A stretch of DNA of 64,000 nucleotides from Desulfoluna spongiiphila (GCF_900101345.1 NZ_FMUX01000003.1:338092-402091); one strand, 5' to 3'. Counted from the first letter of the stretch, positions 8,879 to 18,298 are shown. Notes: generated by a model not told the origin, from the sequence alone. Numbers and translations are program-made.

Positions 8879-9043
8879 TCAGGGGGTGCTTCCGGTGAGA
8901 AGCAGATATATAAACACAGCCAGCACGGCCACGGCAAACACCCCGGCAACCATCCACACGGTGCTCTTCTCCCTGCCGGGCCCCTCATGGGCTTCGCGCT
9001 TCTTTTTCTTTCTGTATTCAGATAATTTCACAACTTTTTTCAT
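8879..9043 (-). CDS. Small single-pass membrane protein, function unknown
   Basis: A 54-residue protein with a lysine-rich cytoplasmic N-terminus (KLSEYRKKKKREAHE) and one membrane helix (VWMVAGVFAVAVLAVFIYLLL). The start at 9043 is preferred to a longer frame because AAGGA lies about 10 bases ahead of it. It resembles small hypothetical membrane proteins seen near many operons, but I cannot assign a family. It is convergent with the acyl-CoA synthetase gene, whose stop is about 100 bases away. Confidence 0.6.
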   Translation of the reverse strand: MKKVVKLSEYRKKKKREAHEGPGREKSTVWMVAGVFAVAVLAVFIYLLLTGSTP

Positions 9044-9485
9044 CGCCCGATGATCCTTCCACGAAACATGAATTAGCCACAACCCCTGCCGTAGCGGCCC
9101 TTCCGGGCCGTAGTACGATGTCCCGAAAACATCCGTGGCCCTTTTCATCACACCGCGTGACGCCGACCACCAACTGTCTCTTTCTCATAGTGATGTACAA
9201 GGAATGGCGTTTTTTTTCCAGTCCCTCGTATTTGTATACGGTCTCCCTTTGCCCTTCGGCCCCCTTCCGGACCGCCCGAAGGCTCAGCCCTGAAAACGGC
9301 CCCGCTGTATCCTTTTGAACCACCCTGCTGTATCCATGGATACTTTTTATCCCAGCCGGTCCCTGGCCCCCTGCCCGCGCCTTCCCAGACCCTTCGAATC
9401 AATAGGACATTATATTCAATAGTTATTACTTAAATAAAAAACCTGGCATCGTTCATGCAATACCTCTCACACGAAACGGAGCACC
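9044..9485. other. Non-coding stretch, no gene recognised
   Basis: No open frame here has a credible ribosome site or protein character. The segment 9398-9440 is clearly AT-rich compared with its surroundings and is the likeliest place for a promoter driving the structured leader that follows, but no hexamer pair is convincing. Confidence 0.5.
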
Positions 9486-9725
9486 GGCAGAAGACTCACC
9501 CCCCCTCGATTCTTCTGCCAGCAAAACCACCGGAGCCCCGTTCAAGTCACACCGCTATGGGCGGGGCTCCGGTTATTTTATCGTACCTGACACATTGAAA
9601 AACGACATCCCACCTGCGGACGGGCTCTTCCGTCTGCCCATTTCCAAAACACAGCAGCAAAACACATGTTACTCAACCAACCCGCTCCGGTGCGCCCCCC
9701 CGCACCGGAGCCCCCCCCTTTTTTT
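9486..9725 (+). ncRNA. Structured leader or small RNA with terminator and alternative pairing, upstream of serC
   Basis: Four hairpins follow one another. They are 9486-9494/9511-9519 (9 bp), 9529-9540/9562-9573 (12 bp, perfect), 9616-9623/9630-9637 (8 bp) and 9684-9694/9701-9711 (11 bp). The last is followed by a seven-T run (9719-9725), a standard intrinsic terminator. The right arm of hairpin 2 (GGGGCTCCGGT) is also complementary to the right arm of hairpin 4 (ACCGGAGCCCC), so an antiterminator fold is possible. No known riboswitch consensus was recognised. serC starts 239 bases downstream. The element could be a cis-acting attenuator or an independent small RNA. Confidence 0.6.
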
Positions 9726-9963
9726 CGCCAGACACACGACAACCTTTGCAAGATGGGCCCCCCGGCCCGTTTCCATTTCATCCTAAAAGTGGTACAACGT
9801 CCCTGCTTCACAGGTTACCCGGCCATCGGCAGGATGGGCCGGAACACGTCACCGTCGACCGCGCCTCGCAAGACCATCACCTGTTACACGGAAGCTGAAC
9901 CGCAAAAAAACTCTCCACGTACGCGACGATTTGCGAGGCCACCAGAAAATAAGGCGACCAATC

Positions 9964-11049
9964 ATGAACGATCGGATACACAATTTCAGTGCCGGCCCCT
10001 CGGCCCTCCCCACCGCCGTGATGCAAGAGATGCAGGAGGACCTGCTGAGTTACCGGGGCAGCGGCATGTCTGTGATGGAAATGAGCCACCGGGGTGATCT
10101 TTTTATGGGGATCATCGACGAGGCACGCACGCGCATCAAGCGCCTGTACGGCCTGTCCGATGCCTACGAGGTTCTTTTTGTTCACGGAGGCGCAAGCCTG
10201 CAGTTTGCCATGGTCCCCATGAACTTCATCGGTGAGGGGCAGACCGCCGAGTATATTGAAACCGGCACCTGGTCCACCAAGGCCATCGCCGAGGCCCGCA
10301 TCCAGAACAAAGGGGTTCGGGTGGCCGCCAGCTCCGGGGACCAGGACTTCACCTGTATCCCTGAGGTCAAAGGCCTCTCCGCCGAGGCCCCCTTTGTCCA
10401 CATCACCACCAACAACACCGTCCGCGGCACCCAGTGGCACGACCTGCCCGACACCGGCGGGGTGCCCCTCATCGCGGACATGTCCTCGGACATCCTGAGC
10501 CGCCCCCTGGACACCCGGCCCTTCGGCATGATCTACGGCGGCGCCCAGAAAAACATGGGGCCTTCGGGAACGGCGGTGGTGATCCTTCGCAAAGACATGG
10601 TGGAAAAGATTCCCCACAACCTGCCCACCATGCTCTCCTACCGCACCTATGTGGAGAAGGAGTCCATGTTCAACACCCCGGCCACCTTCCCCATCTATGC
10701 CATCTCCCTGGTGACCAAATGGCTGGAAGAGACCGTGGGAGGCCTTGCCGCCATGGAGGCCGTGAACACACGCAAGGCAGAAGCCCTCTACGCCCTCATG
10801 GACGAAGACGACTTCTACTGCGGCACGGCGGCAAAAGAGAGCCGCTCGTTGATGAACGCCACCTTCCGCCTCCGAAACCGCGAGCTGGAGCCGCTGTTCA
10901 TTGAAAAAAGCCTTGAGTGCGGCCTGGCCGGTCTCAAAGGGCACAAATCCGTGGGCGGTATCCGCGCCTCCATCTACAACGCCGTCTCCGAGGCCTCGGT
11001 AGAAGCCCTGTGCACCTTCATGGATGACTTCAGGCGAACAAACCGCTGA
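9964..11049 (+). CDS. serC: Phosphoserine aminotransferase
   Basis: SerC makes phosphoserine from 3-phosphohydroxypyruvate and glutamate in serine synthesis, and also serves pyridoxine synthesis in some bacteria. The 361-residue PLP enzyme begins IHNFSAGPSALP and has the Schiff-base lysine Lys196 in YGGAQKNMGPSG. The substrate-binding HRG (SHRGDLF) is near 42, and the family C-terminus KSVGGIRASIYNA is intact. The start at 9964 is used because the family begins here; an in-frame ATG at 9931 only adds residues without similarity. No serA or serB is adjacent. A structured, possibly regulatory RNA lies upstream. Confidence 0.96.
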   Translation: MNDRIHNFSAGPSALPTAVMQEMQEDLLSYRGSGMSVMEMSHRGDLFMGIIDEARTRIKRLYGLSDAYEVLFVHGGASLQFAMVPMNFIGEGQTAEYIETGTWSTKAIAEARIQNKGVRVAASSGDQDFTCIPEVKGLSAEAPFVHITTNNTVRGTQWHDLPDTGGVPLIADMSSDILSRPLDTRPFGMIYGGAQKNMGPSGTAVVILRKDMVEKIPHNLPTMLSYRTYVEKESMFNTPATFPIYAISLVTKWLEETVGGLAAMEAVNTRKAEALYALMDEDDFYCGTAAKESRSLMNATFRLRNRELEPLFIEKSLECGLAGLKGHKSVGGIRASIYNAVSEASVEALCTFMDDFRRTNR

Positions 11050-11097
11050 GCAAAATCCCAAGGGCCTGCGCAAAAACAAAACAGACAAAAAAGCAAT

Positions 11098-11140
11098 GCC
11101 TCCGGCGGCAAGGTGTGCCACCTTGAAAGCAGGTAGCGGC
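11098..11140 (+). repeat. Partial copy of the dispersed repeat (left end only)
   Basis: It begins with the left terminal motif GCCTCCGGCGGC and first hairpin AAGGTG/CACCTT, then diverges after GCAGGTAGCGGC. It lies between serC and ung, both on the plus strand. A further remnant (TTCAAGGTGGCCGGAGGC followed by seven Ts) lies at about 11934-11957, after ung. Confidence 0.8.
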
Positions 11141-11225
11141 ATCTTTCGTTAAAACAGCGCATTTATCCTGTGCGCGAGTCCCGAAGGGACCGCCCCTGCC
11201 CGGCCCGTGGAGAAAACCCGTTGCA

Positions 11226-11915
11226 ATGAAAGAGAGATCACAGCATTATAGTATGACTGACAAGGCCTTTGATTCGTGGAAACAAAAGGTGCCCCTGCTC
11301 ACAGGCAGCGCCTTTCAAAAGGTGGAAAAAGCGGTGAACCGGAGGAGAAGCCTCGCCTCCGTTTTTCCCGCCGAAAAAAACGTCTACCGGGCCCTTGCCC
11401 TTACGCCCTTTGACCAGGTGAAGGTGGTGATCCTCGGACAGGATCCCTACCACGGCAGCGGCCAGGCCGACGGACTGGCCTTTTCGGTGCCCGAGGGCAT
11501 CAAGACCCCGCCGTCCCTGCGCAACATCTTCAAAGAGGTGGCGCGGGATACCGGGCGCCCCTGCGAAGATGCCGCAACCGACCTGTCACGCTGGGCGCTC
11601 CAGGGGGTCCTTCTCCTCAACGCGGTGCTCACCGTGGAGGAGGGACAGGCCGCTTCCCATACAAAGCTGGGCTGGCAGCAGATCACCGACGGCCTCGTGC
11701 ACGCCTTGAGCCAGGGCCGGTCCGACCTCGTCTTCATGCTCTGGGGAGGCTATGCCCGGGGCAAAAAAGACCTGATCGACGCGGATAAACACCGAATCCT
11801 CGAAGCCCCACACCCCTCGCCCCTGTCGGCACACCGGGGGTTTATGGGCTGCGGGCATTTTACCGAGGCCAACCGCTTCCTTGAATCAAAGGGAAAAATC
11901 CCCATTTGCTGGTAA
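11226..11915 (+). CDS. ung: Uracil-DNA glycosylase, family 1
   Basis: Ung excises uracil from DNA to start base-excision repair. The 229-residue protein has the water-activating loop GQDPYHGSGQADGLAFS (catalytic Asp in GQDPYH), the uracil-binding segment GVLLLNAVLTV, and the minor-groove loop HPSPLSAHRGF. Length fits the family. The start at 11226 has GGAGAA upstream; an alternative ATG at 11253 would shorten the poorly conserved N-terminus by nine residues. It stands alone between repeat fragments. Confidence 0.97.
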   Translation: MKERSQHYSMTDKAFDSWKQKVPLLTGSAFQKVEKAVNRRRSLASVFPAEKNVYRALALTPFDQVKVVILGQDPYHGSGQADGLAFSVPEGIKTPPSLRNIFKEVARDTGRPCEDAATDLSRWALQGVLLLNAVLTVEEGQAASHTKLGWQQITDGLVHALSQGRSDLVFMLWGGYARGKKDLIDADKHRILEAPHPSPLSAHRGFMGCGHFTEANRFLESKGKIPICW

Positions 11916-12058
11916 ACGAACCCGCAACCTGCGTTCAAGGTGGCCGGAGGCTTTTTTTAGAGCTGACCAATTACATCGTTTTATTCATTCATGCATCAGG
12001 ACGCCTTAACGATGCAGACATATCATTACCCACCCTTCGACCTTAGGAGAACAACACC

Positions 12059-12583
<525 letters not shown>

Positions 12584-12597
12584 CATCATCGAATAAA

Positions 12598-12770
12598 GCC
12601 TCCGGCAGCCCTGCCGGGGGCCAACCTCTTGAAAATCCGACAAACAGGCCTTAAAGACATATTTTTTCAGTTAACGCCTGCACACATACGACTGTGATTT
12701 GACCCGAGGAACGAGGGACAAAGCGCATTCGTCACCAGCTTTCAAGGTGGCACACCTTGCCGCCGGAGGC
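12598..12770 (-). repeat. Dispersed structured repeat, minus orientation, full copy
   Basis: Bounded by GCCTCCGGC at 12598 and GCCGCCGGAGGC ending at 12770, giving 173 bp. On the minus strand the double-hairpin module (12693-12770) comes first and the palindrome/right-end module (12598-12648) second, the same order as in plus copies. It fills most of the gap between the cyclophilin and phosphoesterase genes. Confidence 0.9.
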
Positions 12771-12815
12771 CGTTTTTTAAGAACTGAATAGTTTTTCATA
12801 CCAGGACCACTCCCC

Positions 12816-13472
12816 ATGCAGATTCTTCTTCTCTCCGACATCCACGGCCACACCGAACATCTCGTCAAACTCCAAGACGCCATTGAGAAGGCGGACCTCG
12901 TCTGCCTCTGCGGGGACTTGACGAGCTTCCAGGGCCCGGCCGCCGCGTTGCGCGTGGTTGAGGCCGTCAAAAAGCCCCTGGATCAAATCGTTGCGGTGTC
13001 CGGAAACTGCGATGAAAAAGCGGTGGAGGAGAGCCTGACAAGAAAAGGGGTGGGGATCCATGGAAGGGTTCGGCAGATGGGCGGGGTATCGCTCCTGGGG
13101 CTGGGGGGATCCCTCATCACCCCCTTTGGCACCCCCAACGAGTACAGGGAAGAGGAGCTGGCATCCGTGCTGGAGCGTGCCATGGAAGAGACTCCGGCAA
13201 CGCCTCCCCTGGTGCTTGTCTCCCACCAGCCGCCATGGGAGTCCTGTGCCGACCTCCTGGCCTCGGGGGTTCATGCGGGAAGCCGCGCCGTGGCAGAGTT
13301 CATCGACACCCACCGGCCCGTGGCCTGCCTCACCGGGCACATCCACGAATCCTGCGGCATCGAAAAACAAAACGGCACCCTCATCGTCAACCCGGGCGCC
13401 CTGGCCCAGGGCCGGTATGCACGGGTCGTTGTGACGAAAAAGGGCGCCGAAGCGGAGCTTGGCACCCTTTAA
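12816..13472 (+). CDS. Metallophosphoesterase
   Basis: A 218-residue calcineurin-like phosphoesterase. All metal-ligand blocks are present: LSDIHGH (DxH), CGDLTS (GD), SGNCDE (GNxD in the GNC variant), LVSHQPP (H), and LTGHIHE (GHxH). The size and compact form fit the YfcE/icc-like branch that acts on nucleotides or phosphodiesters. The substrate cannot be inferred from the neighbours. The ribosome site is weak. It is convergent with the DUF3187 gene, whose stop is 3 bases away. Confidence 0.9.
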   Translation: MQILLLSDIHGHTEHLVKLQDAIEKADLVCLCGDLTSFQGPAAALRVVEAVKKPLDQIVAVSGNCDEKAVEESLTRKGVGIHGRVRQMGGVSLLGLGGSLITPFGTPNEYREEELASVLERAMEETPATPPLVLVSHQPPWESCADLLASGVHAGSRAVAEFIDTHRPVACLTGHIHESCGIEKQNGTLIVNPGALAQGRYARVVVTKKGAEAELGTL

Positions 13473-13475
13473 AAC

Positions 13476-14513
13476 CTACAGCAACTTGAGGGTGTATCCC
13501 AGCTGCAGCCCGGCATCGGGGCTGTTGTCGAAGAAGAAGAGATTCTCGATGATTCCGAACTCCAGCACGCCCGGCCCCACGATCTTTTTAAAACCCATGG
13601 TCAGCTCCACCACCGGCTCGTCAAGTTCCGGGTAATCCGCCACGGCCGAGGCGTGGTTGAGGCTGACGACCCAGGAAAAGGTCTCGCTGGGCATGTACTC
13701 AAGGCTGTTCATGGTGGAGAACCGGAAACGTTCCAGGTCCAGGTTGTCATCCCCGTCCCGGGTATAGACGGTCCCGCCCACGCCGTGATAACCGGACACA
13801 GCGCCCCACTGCCAGCTCCAGATTCCCTGGAGGGTCAGGTCGGTACCGCTGTTCTCCTGGCTGTCATAGATACGGGAGGTGGGAAGCTTCACGATGGCAC
13901 GCGCCGTCAGCATCGGCCACTGGGAAACCAGCATGGAAGCCGAAAGCTGCACGTCCCCGGTGATGACCCGGTTCAACTCATCGCTCTTGTCGTGGGCCAC
14001 GTCGTTTCGGTCCACGGTAATGTAGTGGCTGGAGTCCCGGGACCAGTCATCCCGGTTGTGCTGCCCCACCCCCACCATGGAGTGGAACCCCTCGATAAAC
14101 CCGTCTAAAACACCGCCCCCCTGGATGGCCACGGGAATCTCAAACCCCAGGGTCACCCGATCGCCGACCCGGTAGAGAACGGAAGGAACAAACGCCAGGG
14201 TTTCCACGTCAAAAAGAAAGCTTCCGTGCTTCAATTCATCGGTATCGTCAAAGTCGACCCAGTCAACGGACCGGTCCGACTCCACATGGTACACCCAGGT
14301 GTTGAGCCAGCGAACATCCATGCCCAGCTCCACCCGTCCCGGCATGGAATCGGTGAACGGGCTGGCAAAGGCGGGGACCGTCCTGAAAAACTCACCGGCC
14401 CCCAGGGCGGGTATGCGGAAAGGCCCCAGTCCGGCCGAGGCAGAGGAAGGAAACAACACCTGACAAGCAAACAACAAAGGTAACACAAACAACAACACCC
14501 AACGGCAACGCAT
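13476..14513 (-). CDS. DUF3187 family outer-membrane protein
   Basis: A 345-residue protein with a long signal peptide (RCRWVLLFVLPLLFACQVLFPSSASA) and an alternating-strand pattern with aromatic residues typical of a beta-barrel. The C-terminus is GLQLGYTLKLL. It matches the DUF3187 family as I recognise it, which has no assigned function. The ATG at 14513 is chosen because GAGGTG lies close upstream, although the ATG at 14525 is also in frame. It diverges from the ABC transporter operon. Confidence 0.75.
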   Translation of the reverse strand: MRCRWVLLFVLPLLFACQVLFPSSASAGLGPFRIPALGAGEFFRTVPAFASPFTDSMPGRVELGMDVRWLNTWVYHVESDRSVDWVDFDDTDELKHGSFLFDVETLAFVPSVLYRVGDRVTLGFEIPVAIQGGGVLDGFIEGFHSMVGVGQHNRDDWSRDSSHYITVDRNDVAHDKSDELNRVITGDVQLSASMLVSQWPMLTARAIVKLPTSRIYDSQENSGTDLTLQGIWSWQWGAVSGYHGVGGTVYTRDGDDNLDLERFRFSTMNSLEYMPSETFSWVVSLNHASAVADYPELDEPVVELTMGFKKIVGPGVLEFGIIENLFFFDNSPDAGLQLGYTLKLL

Positions 14514-14920
14514 CAAACACCTCATACCAACTTGAATATCCCAGGGCTCGGGCAATGAATCAGAATACACATGAACTCAGCAGGCCGCCTCAGCGGTGAT
14601 GCCTGCCAACAGACCATGACGGCAGTCATCCCTTTACCTTATCGACAGATGCGCATTTTTTTTTACCGGAACCCTTATCTCCCCCCCCGGAGCATCCTTA
14701 TACGCACCCCTCCTTAGCACAGCATCCGATGAAAAAACACAGGCAAGTAGGAGCGCGTTCTTATAGATAGAAACATTTTCATTGCGGCAGCCGCTTTTTT
14801 TTGGTTATATTCGGTCGTCATCAAACCCAACGCTGAACGTCGACAAACCCAAGGCCGACTGATTTCAGGCGGGTCCATCCTTGAACACCGCTCTTTTTCC
14901 AAGGGGAGATTTAAAAAACA
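14514..14920. other. Divergent promoter region between DUF3187 and the ABC transporter operon
   Basis: No gene seen. A candidate plus-strand promoter is TTGCGG (14782-14787), 18 bases, TATATT (14806-14811), about 110 bases before the ABC operon. A small GCGG/CCGC hairpin followed by eight Ts overlaps its spacer (14784-14802), so either element may be fortuitous. No riboswitch was recognised. Confidence 0.4.
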
Positions 14921-15907
14921 ATGAAACGCCTTACCATCTTCATATTGGCCCTTGCGGGCCTCCTTATGCTCACGACCGCTCCGGCCCTGGCCAAAAAACC
15001 TGTCATTGTCGGCATCTCAAAAATCGTGGCCCATCCGGCCCTGGACGCCCTTGAAAAAGGGGTCATGGACGGCATCACCGAAGACTACCCGCGAGCCATC
15101 TTCGACCTGCAGAACGCCAACGGCGAGATCTCCACCGCCGCCTCCATCGCCCAGAAGTTCAAGGCGGAAAAGGTGGACATCTCCGTGGGCATCGCCACCC
15201 CCACGGCCCAGGCACTTGTAAACACCATCAAAAACCGCCCGGTAATCTACTGCGCCGTCACCGACCCCGTGGACGCCGGCCTCATCGGCTCCTTTGACCG
15301 GGGTGAAAAAAACATCGCCGGGGTCTCGGACATGACCCCCGTCAAAGAACAGATCAAATTCCTGGCCAGCGTTAAAAACATCAAGAGCCTGGGCCACATC
15401 TACTCCAGCAGCGAAGTCAACGCCGTGCGCCTGGCCGAGCTGGCCGAAGAGGCGTGCCGGGAGCTGGGCATCGCCTTTGTCCCGGCCACCGTCAGCAACT
15501 CCGCCGAAGTGAAACAGGCCATCCAGACCATCATCCGGCGCGTGGACGGCATCTACATCAGCAACGACAACACCGTGGTCTCGGCCCTGTCCGCCATCAC
15601 AGACGTGGCCGCCAAACACAACAAACCCGTCATGAGCGCCGACCCCAGCTCCGCCGAAACCATCCCGGTCCTTGCCGCCTGGGGCTTTGACTACTACAAA
15701 ATGGGCCGCCGCACCGGCCGCCTCGTGGCCGAGATCCTCTCCGGGACCAAGCCGGAAACCGTCCCCACCATCTTCATGACAGACCCCTCGGACATCGACC
15801 TCCTCTTAAACCTCGATGTCGCCGAATCCCTGGGTCTCTCCTTTCCCGAAGAGGCCGTTAAAAACGCAGCCACCCTTGTGAAAAATGGCAAGATCATCAA
15901 ACAATAA
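14921..15907 (+). CDS. ABC transporter substrate-binding protein (TrpX/DUF534 family)
   Basis: A 328-residue periplasmic binding protein with a clear signal peptide (MKRLTIFILALAGLLMLTTAPALA). Its two-lobed fold is of the family pfam04392, with the motifs VGIATPTAQAL and AVTDPVDAGL. Members are called TrpX and are associated with tryptophan or other amino-acid uptake in Gram-positive bacteria. The ligand here is unknown. It heads an operon with a permease 14 bases downstream and an ATPase overlapping the permease. GGGGAGA precedes the start. Confidence 0.93.
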   Translation: MKRLTIFILALAGLLMLTTAPALAKKPVIVGISKIVAHPALDALEKGVMDGITEDYPRAIFDLQNANGEISTAASIAQKFKAEKVDISVGIATPTAQALVNTIKNRPVIYCAVTDPVDAGLIGSFDRGEKNIAGVSDMTPVKEQIKFLASVKNIKSLGHIYSSSEVNAVRLAELAEEACRELGIAFVPATVSNSAEVKQAIQTIIRRVDGIYISNDNTVVSALSAITDVAAKHNKPVMSADPSSAETIPVLAAWGFDYYKMGRRTGRLVAEILSGTKPETVPTIFMTDPSDIDLLLNLDVAESLGLSFPEEAVKNAATLVKNGKIIKQ

Positions 15908-15921
15908 GTTGGATAGGCGAA

Positions 15922-16809
15922 ATGATTGAAGGTATTTTTGTAGAGGGCCTGATCTACGGGATCATGGCCCTCGGTGTTTTTTTCACGTTTCGGATCCTGG
16001 ATTTTCCGGATTTGACGGTGGACGGTTCTTTTCCCCTGGGAGCCGTCATCATGGCCATGGCCATCCAGAAAGGGATCTGCCTGTCCGCGGGGATCCTCCT
16101 CGCCTTTTCAGGAGGAATTGCCGCCGGAGCGGTGACGGCCGTCATCCACAACAAGCTGAAGGTCCCCCACCTCCTGGCCGGGATCCTCACCATGACCATG
16201 CTCTACTCCGTGAACATCCGCATCCTGGGCAACCGGGCCAACCTGCCCCTCATGCGGAAGGAGACCCTCCTGACCAAGGCCACGGCCTTCACCCACGGCA
16301 CCCTCTCGGAGACCTGGACCCTGCTCCTCTTTTTTGTCCTGGTGGTGCTGGTCATCAAGGTCCTCATGGACCTCTTTTTCCACACGGACATGGGCCTCAC
16401 CTTCGGGGCCATGGGGGGCAACACCCAGATGGTGATCTCCCAAGGGGTGAACCCGGCCACCTACAAAGTCATCGGCGTGGGCCTGTCCAACGGGCTGGTG
16501 GCCCTGTCCGGGGCCTTTGCCGCCCAGTACCAGGGTTTTGCCGACGTCAATCTGGGACAGGGAATCGTGGTCTCGGGTCTTGCCTCGGTGATGCTCGGGG
16601 AGTTTCTCATCCGTTCCAACCGCATCTCCATGCTCACCCTGAGGGTGGTCATTGGCGCCATCTTCTACAAGGCCATCATGTTCCTGGGAAGGTATTACGG
16701 CTACACCATCCACCTGACCCCCAACGACCTGAAACTTGTCTCCGGCATCCTCATCATCGGCGCCCTTGTGGTCACCCAGATGAAAAAGCCCGCAAAGGGG
16801 GCCAAATGA
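15922..16809 (+). CDS. ABC transporter permease (TrpY-like)
   Basis: A 295-residue inner-membrane permease of the branched-chain-type superfamily with about eight hydrophobic segments. It carries the DFPDLTVDGSFPLGA and GLSNGLVALSGAFAAQ signatures seen in the TrpXYZ-type systems. It forms a transporter with the preceding binding protein and the following ATPase. Its stop overlaps the ATPase start by four bases (ATGA), which implies translational coupling. Confidence 0.92.
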   Translation: MIEGIFVEGLIYGIMALGVFFTFRILDFPDLTVDGSFPLGAVIMAMAIQKGICLSAGILLAFSGGIAAGAVTAVIHNKLKVPHLLAGILTMTMLYSVNIRILGNRANLPLMRKETLLTKATAFTHGTLSETWTLLLFFVLVVLVIKVLMDLFFHTDMGLTFGAMGGNTQMVISQGVNPATYKVIGVGLSNGLVALSGAFAAQYQGFADVNLGQGIVVSGLASVMLGEFLIRSNRISMLTLRVVIGAIFYKAIMFLGRYYGYTIHLTPNDLKLVSGILIIGALVVTQMKKPAKGAK

Positions 16810-17600
16810 TCGCCATAGAAAACACCACCCTGACCTTCAACCCAGGAACACCCAACGAAAACCGGGTCTTCGAAAACTTCAACCTCACGGTCAACAAAGG
16901 GGATTTTGTCACCATCATCGGCAGCAACGGGGCCGGAAAAAGCACCCTGTTCAACCTCCTGGCCGGTACCGTGACCCCCGACTCCGGCCGCATTGCCTTA
17001 AACGGCAGGGATGTCACCAAGGCTCCTGAGTACACGCGGGCCAAAACCATCGGCCGCATCTTCCAGGACCCTCTGGCCGGCACCGCCTCCAACATGACCC
17101 TGGAAGACAACATGATGGTCTGCCTCAAAAAAGGGTTCAAGGGGCTCCGCATCGGACTCAACCGGGCACGTCGGCAGTTTTTCAGGGAACAGCTCCGCTT
17201 CCTCGACATGGGCCTTGAGGACCGGTTGAAAGACAACGTGGGACTTCTCTCGGGCGGGCAGCGCCAGGCCCTGACCCTGCTCATGATGGTCCTCTCCCGC
17301 CCCGACCTGGTCCTTTTGGATGAGCACACCGCTGCCCTGGACCCCCGCAACGCGGAAATCGTCCTTTCACTCACCACCCACTTTGTGAAAGAATACGACC
17401 TCACCACCATGATGGTTACCCACAACATGCAGCAGGCCATCAACCTGGGCAACCGACTCCTCATGATGGACGCAGGGGAGGTGGTCCTGGACATCGGCGG
17501 CGAGGAGAAGAAAAACCTCACCGTGGAAAAACTGGTGGCCATGTTCTCAGACATCCGAAACAAAAAATTCACCAGCGACGAAGCCCTTTTGTCCCGTTAA
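16806..17600 (+). CDS. ABC transporter ATP-binding protein (TrpZ-like)
   Basis: A 264-residue ATPase with Walker A GSNGAGKST near residue 40, signature LLSGGQRQAL near 147, Walker B LVLLDEHTA near 168 and the switch His in MMVTHNMQQ near 205. The D-loop reads TAALDPR. It energises the transporter formed with the two upstream genes. A small outer-membrane barrel gene follows 21 bases later and may belong to the same transcript. Confidence 0.95.
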   Translation: MIAIENTTLTFNPGTPNENRVFENFNLTVNKGDFVTIIGSNGAGKSTLFNLLAGTVTPDSGRIALNGRDVTKAPEYTRAKTIGRIFQDPLAGTASNMTLEDNMMVCLKKGFKGLRIGLNRARRQFFREQLRFLDMGLEDRLKDNVGLLSGGQRQALTLLMMVLSRPDLVLLDEHTAALDPRNAEIVLSLTTHFVKEYDLTTMMVTHNMQQAINLGNRLLMMDAGEVVLDIGGEEKKNLTVEKLVAMFSDIRNKKFTSDEALLSR

Positions 17601-17621
17601 CCGCACAACCGGAGCCCACAC

Positions 17622-18176
17622 ATGAACCCACTCGGACGCACCCTCCTGACCCTTGCCGCCCTGATCTTGTTCACCCTGCCCGCCCACGCCTTCGACGGGG
17701 CCGAGTACCTGCTGGGAAGCGACGACGGCGGGCGCACCCACAAGCTGGCCCTGGGGGTGCGGATCCACGACCAGATCAAAGCCATCCCGGAGCTCCCCCA
17801 TGACCAGGGAGACCTGAGCTGGCTCCTCGCCTATGAGTTCCACTCCAACATCGCCTACTGGCAGCTCGGCCTGGGCTACACCCCGGAGAGCAACACCGAC
17901 AGAGACGCCGAGGTCCTTACCCCCCAGATCAACCTGATCTTTAAAGACAGCATCTACCGCCTGGGCCTGGGGGCCCTTACAAGCTACGTGGACGAAGACG
18001 GGGAAACCGACTGGACCGACGTGTACTGGCAGGCCATTGTCGGCATCGAACTCCCCTTGGGCTCCCGCGCCTCCCTCGGCCTCTACGGCTGCTACGTCTT
18101 CAACAAATGGGAGGACATCACCGACTCCGGCGACAACGGCCTCGCAGGCAACCTGCTTCTCTCCTGGGGATTTTAA
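17622..18176 (+). CDS. Small outer-membrane beta-barrel-like protein, function unknown
   Basis: A 184-residue protein with a signal peptide (LLTLAALILFTLPAHA) and eight or so amphipathic strands. It ends in LLLSWGF, whose final aromatic residue is the usual signal for outer-membrane insertion. Similar in form to OmpW/PagP-sized barrels, but I cannot name the family. It lies 21 bases after the ABC ATPase, so it may help the same substrate cross the outer membrane. That role is inferred only from position. Confidence 0.7.
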   Translation: MNPLGRTLLTLAALILFTLPAHAFDGAEYLLGSDDGGRTHKLALGVRIHDQIKAIPELPHDQGDLSWLLAYEFHSNIAYWQLGLGYTPESNTDRDAEVLTPQINLIFKDSIYRLGLGALTSYVDEDGETDWTDVYWQAIVGIELPLGSRASLGLYGCYVFNKWEDITDSGDNGLAGNLLLSWGF

Positions 18177-18214
18177 CCCTCACCACAAAGGGAACCCCAA
18201 AAAGCCAAACGCAA

Positions 18215-18298
18215 GTTTCCGGCGGCGAGGTGTGCCACCTCGAAAGCAAATTGCACAGGCCATTTACCCTTCGTTCCCCAGGGCAAATGGCCTGTGCG
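18215..18298 (+). repeat. Dispersed repeat, double-hairpin module with substituted stem
   Basis: The left end reads TTTCCGGCGGC and the first hairpin CGAGGTG/CACCTCG. The second hairpin (18253-18297) uses GCACAGGCCATTT pairing with AAATGGCCTGTGC around the conserved TTCGTTCC loop. The arms share little with other copies, but the stem is almost perfect. It lies just after the barrel gene. Confidence 0.85.

Noticed and set aside
9666..10097. Plus-strand open frame overlapping the serC start
   Set aside because: It runs through the terminator hairpin and into serC in the wrong frame. Its composition is proline- and arginine-rich without any family match.
9877..11142. Long minus-strand open frame opposite serC (421 codons)
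   Set aside because: It is a GC-rich shadow of serC with no family resemblance and high Gly, Val and His content from antisense codons. The same holds for 36602-38212 (opposite nadB), 38980-40311 (opposite nrdJ) and 46349-47653 (opposite DUF4105).
14784..14802. Terminator before the ABC transporter operon
   Set aside because: The stem is only four GC pairs with a three-base loop. The T-run is convincing but the hairpin is too small to list as a terminator.
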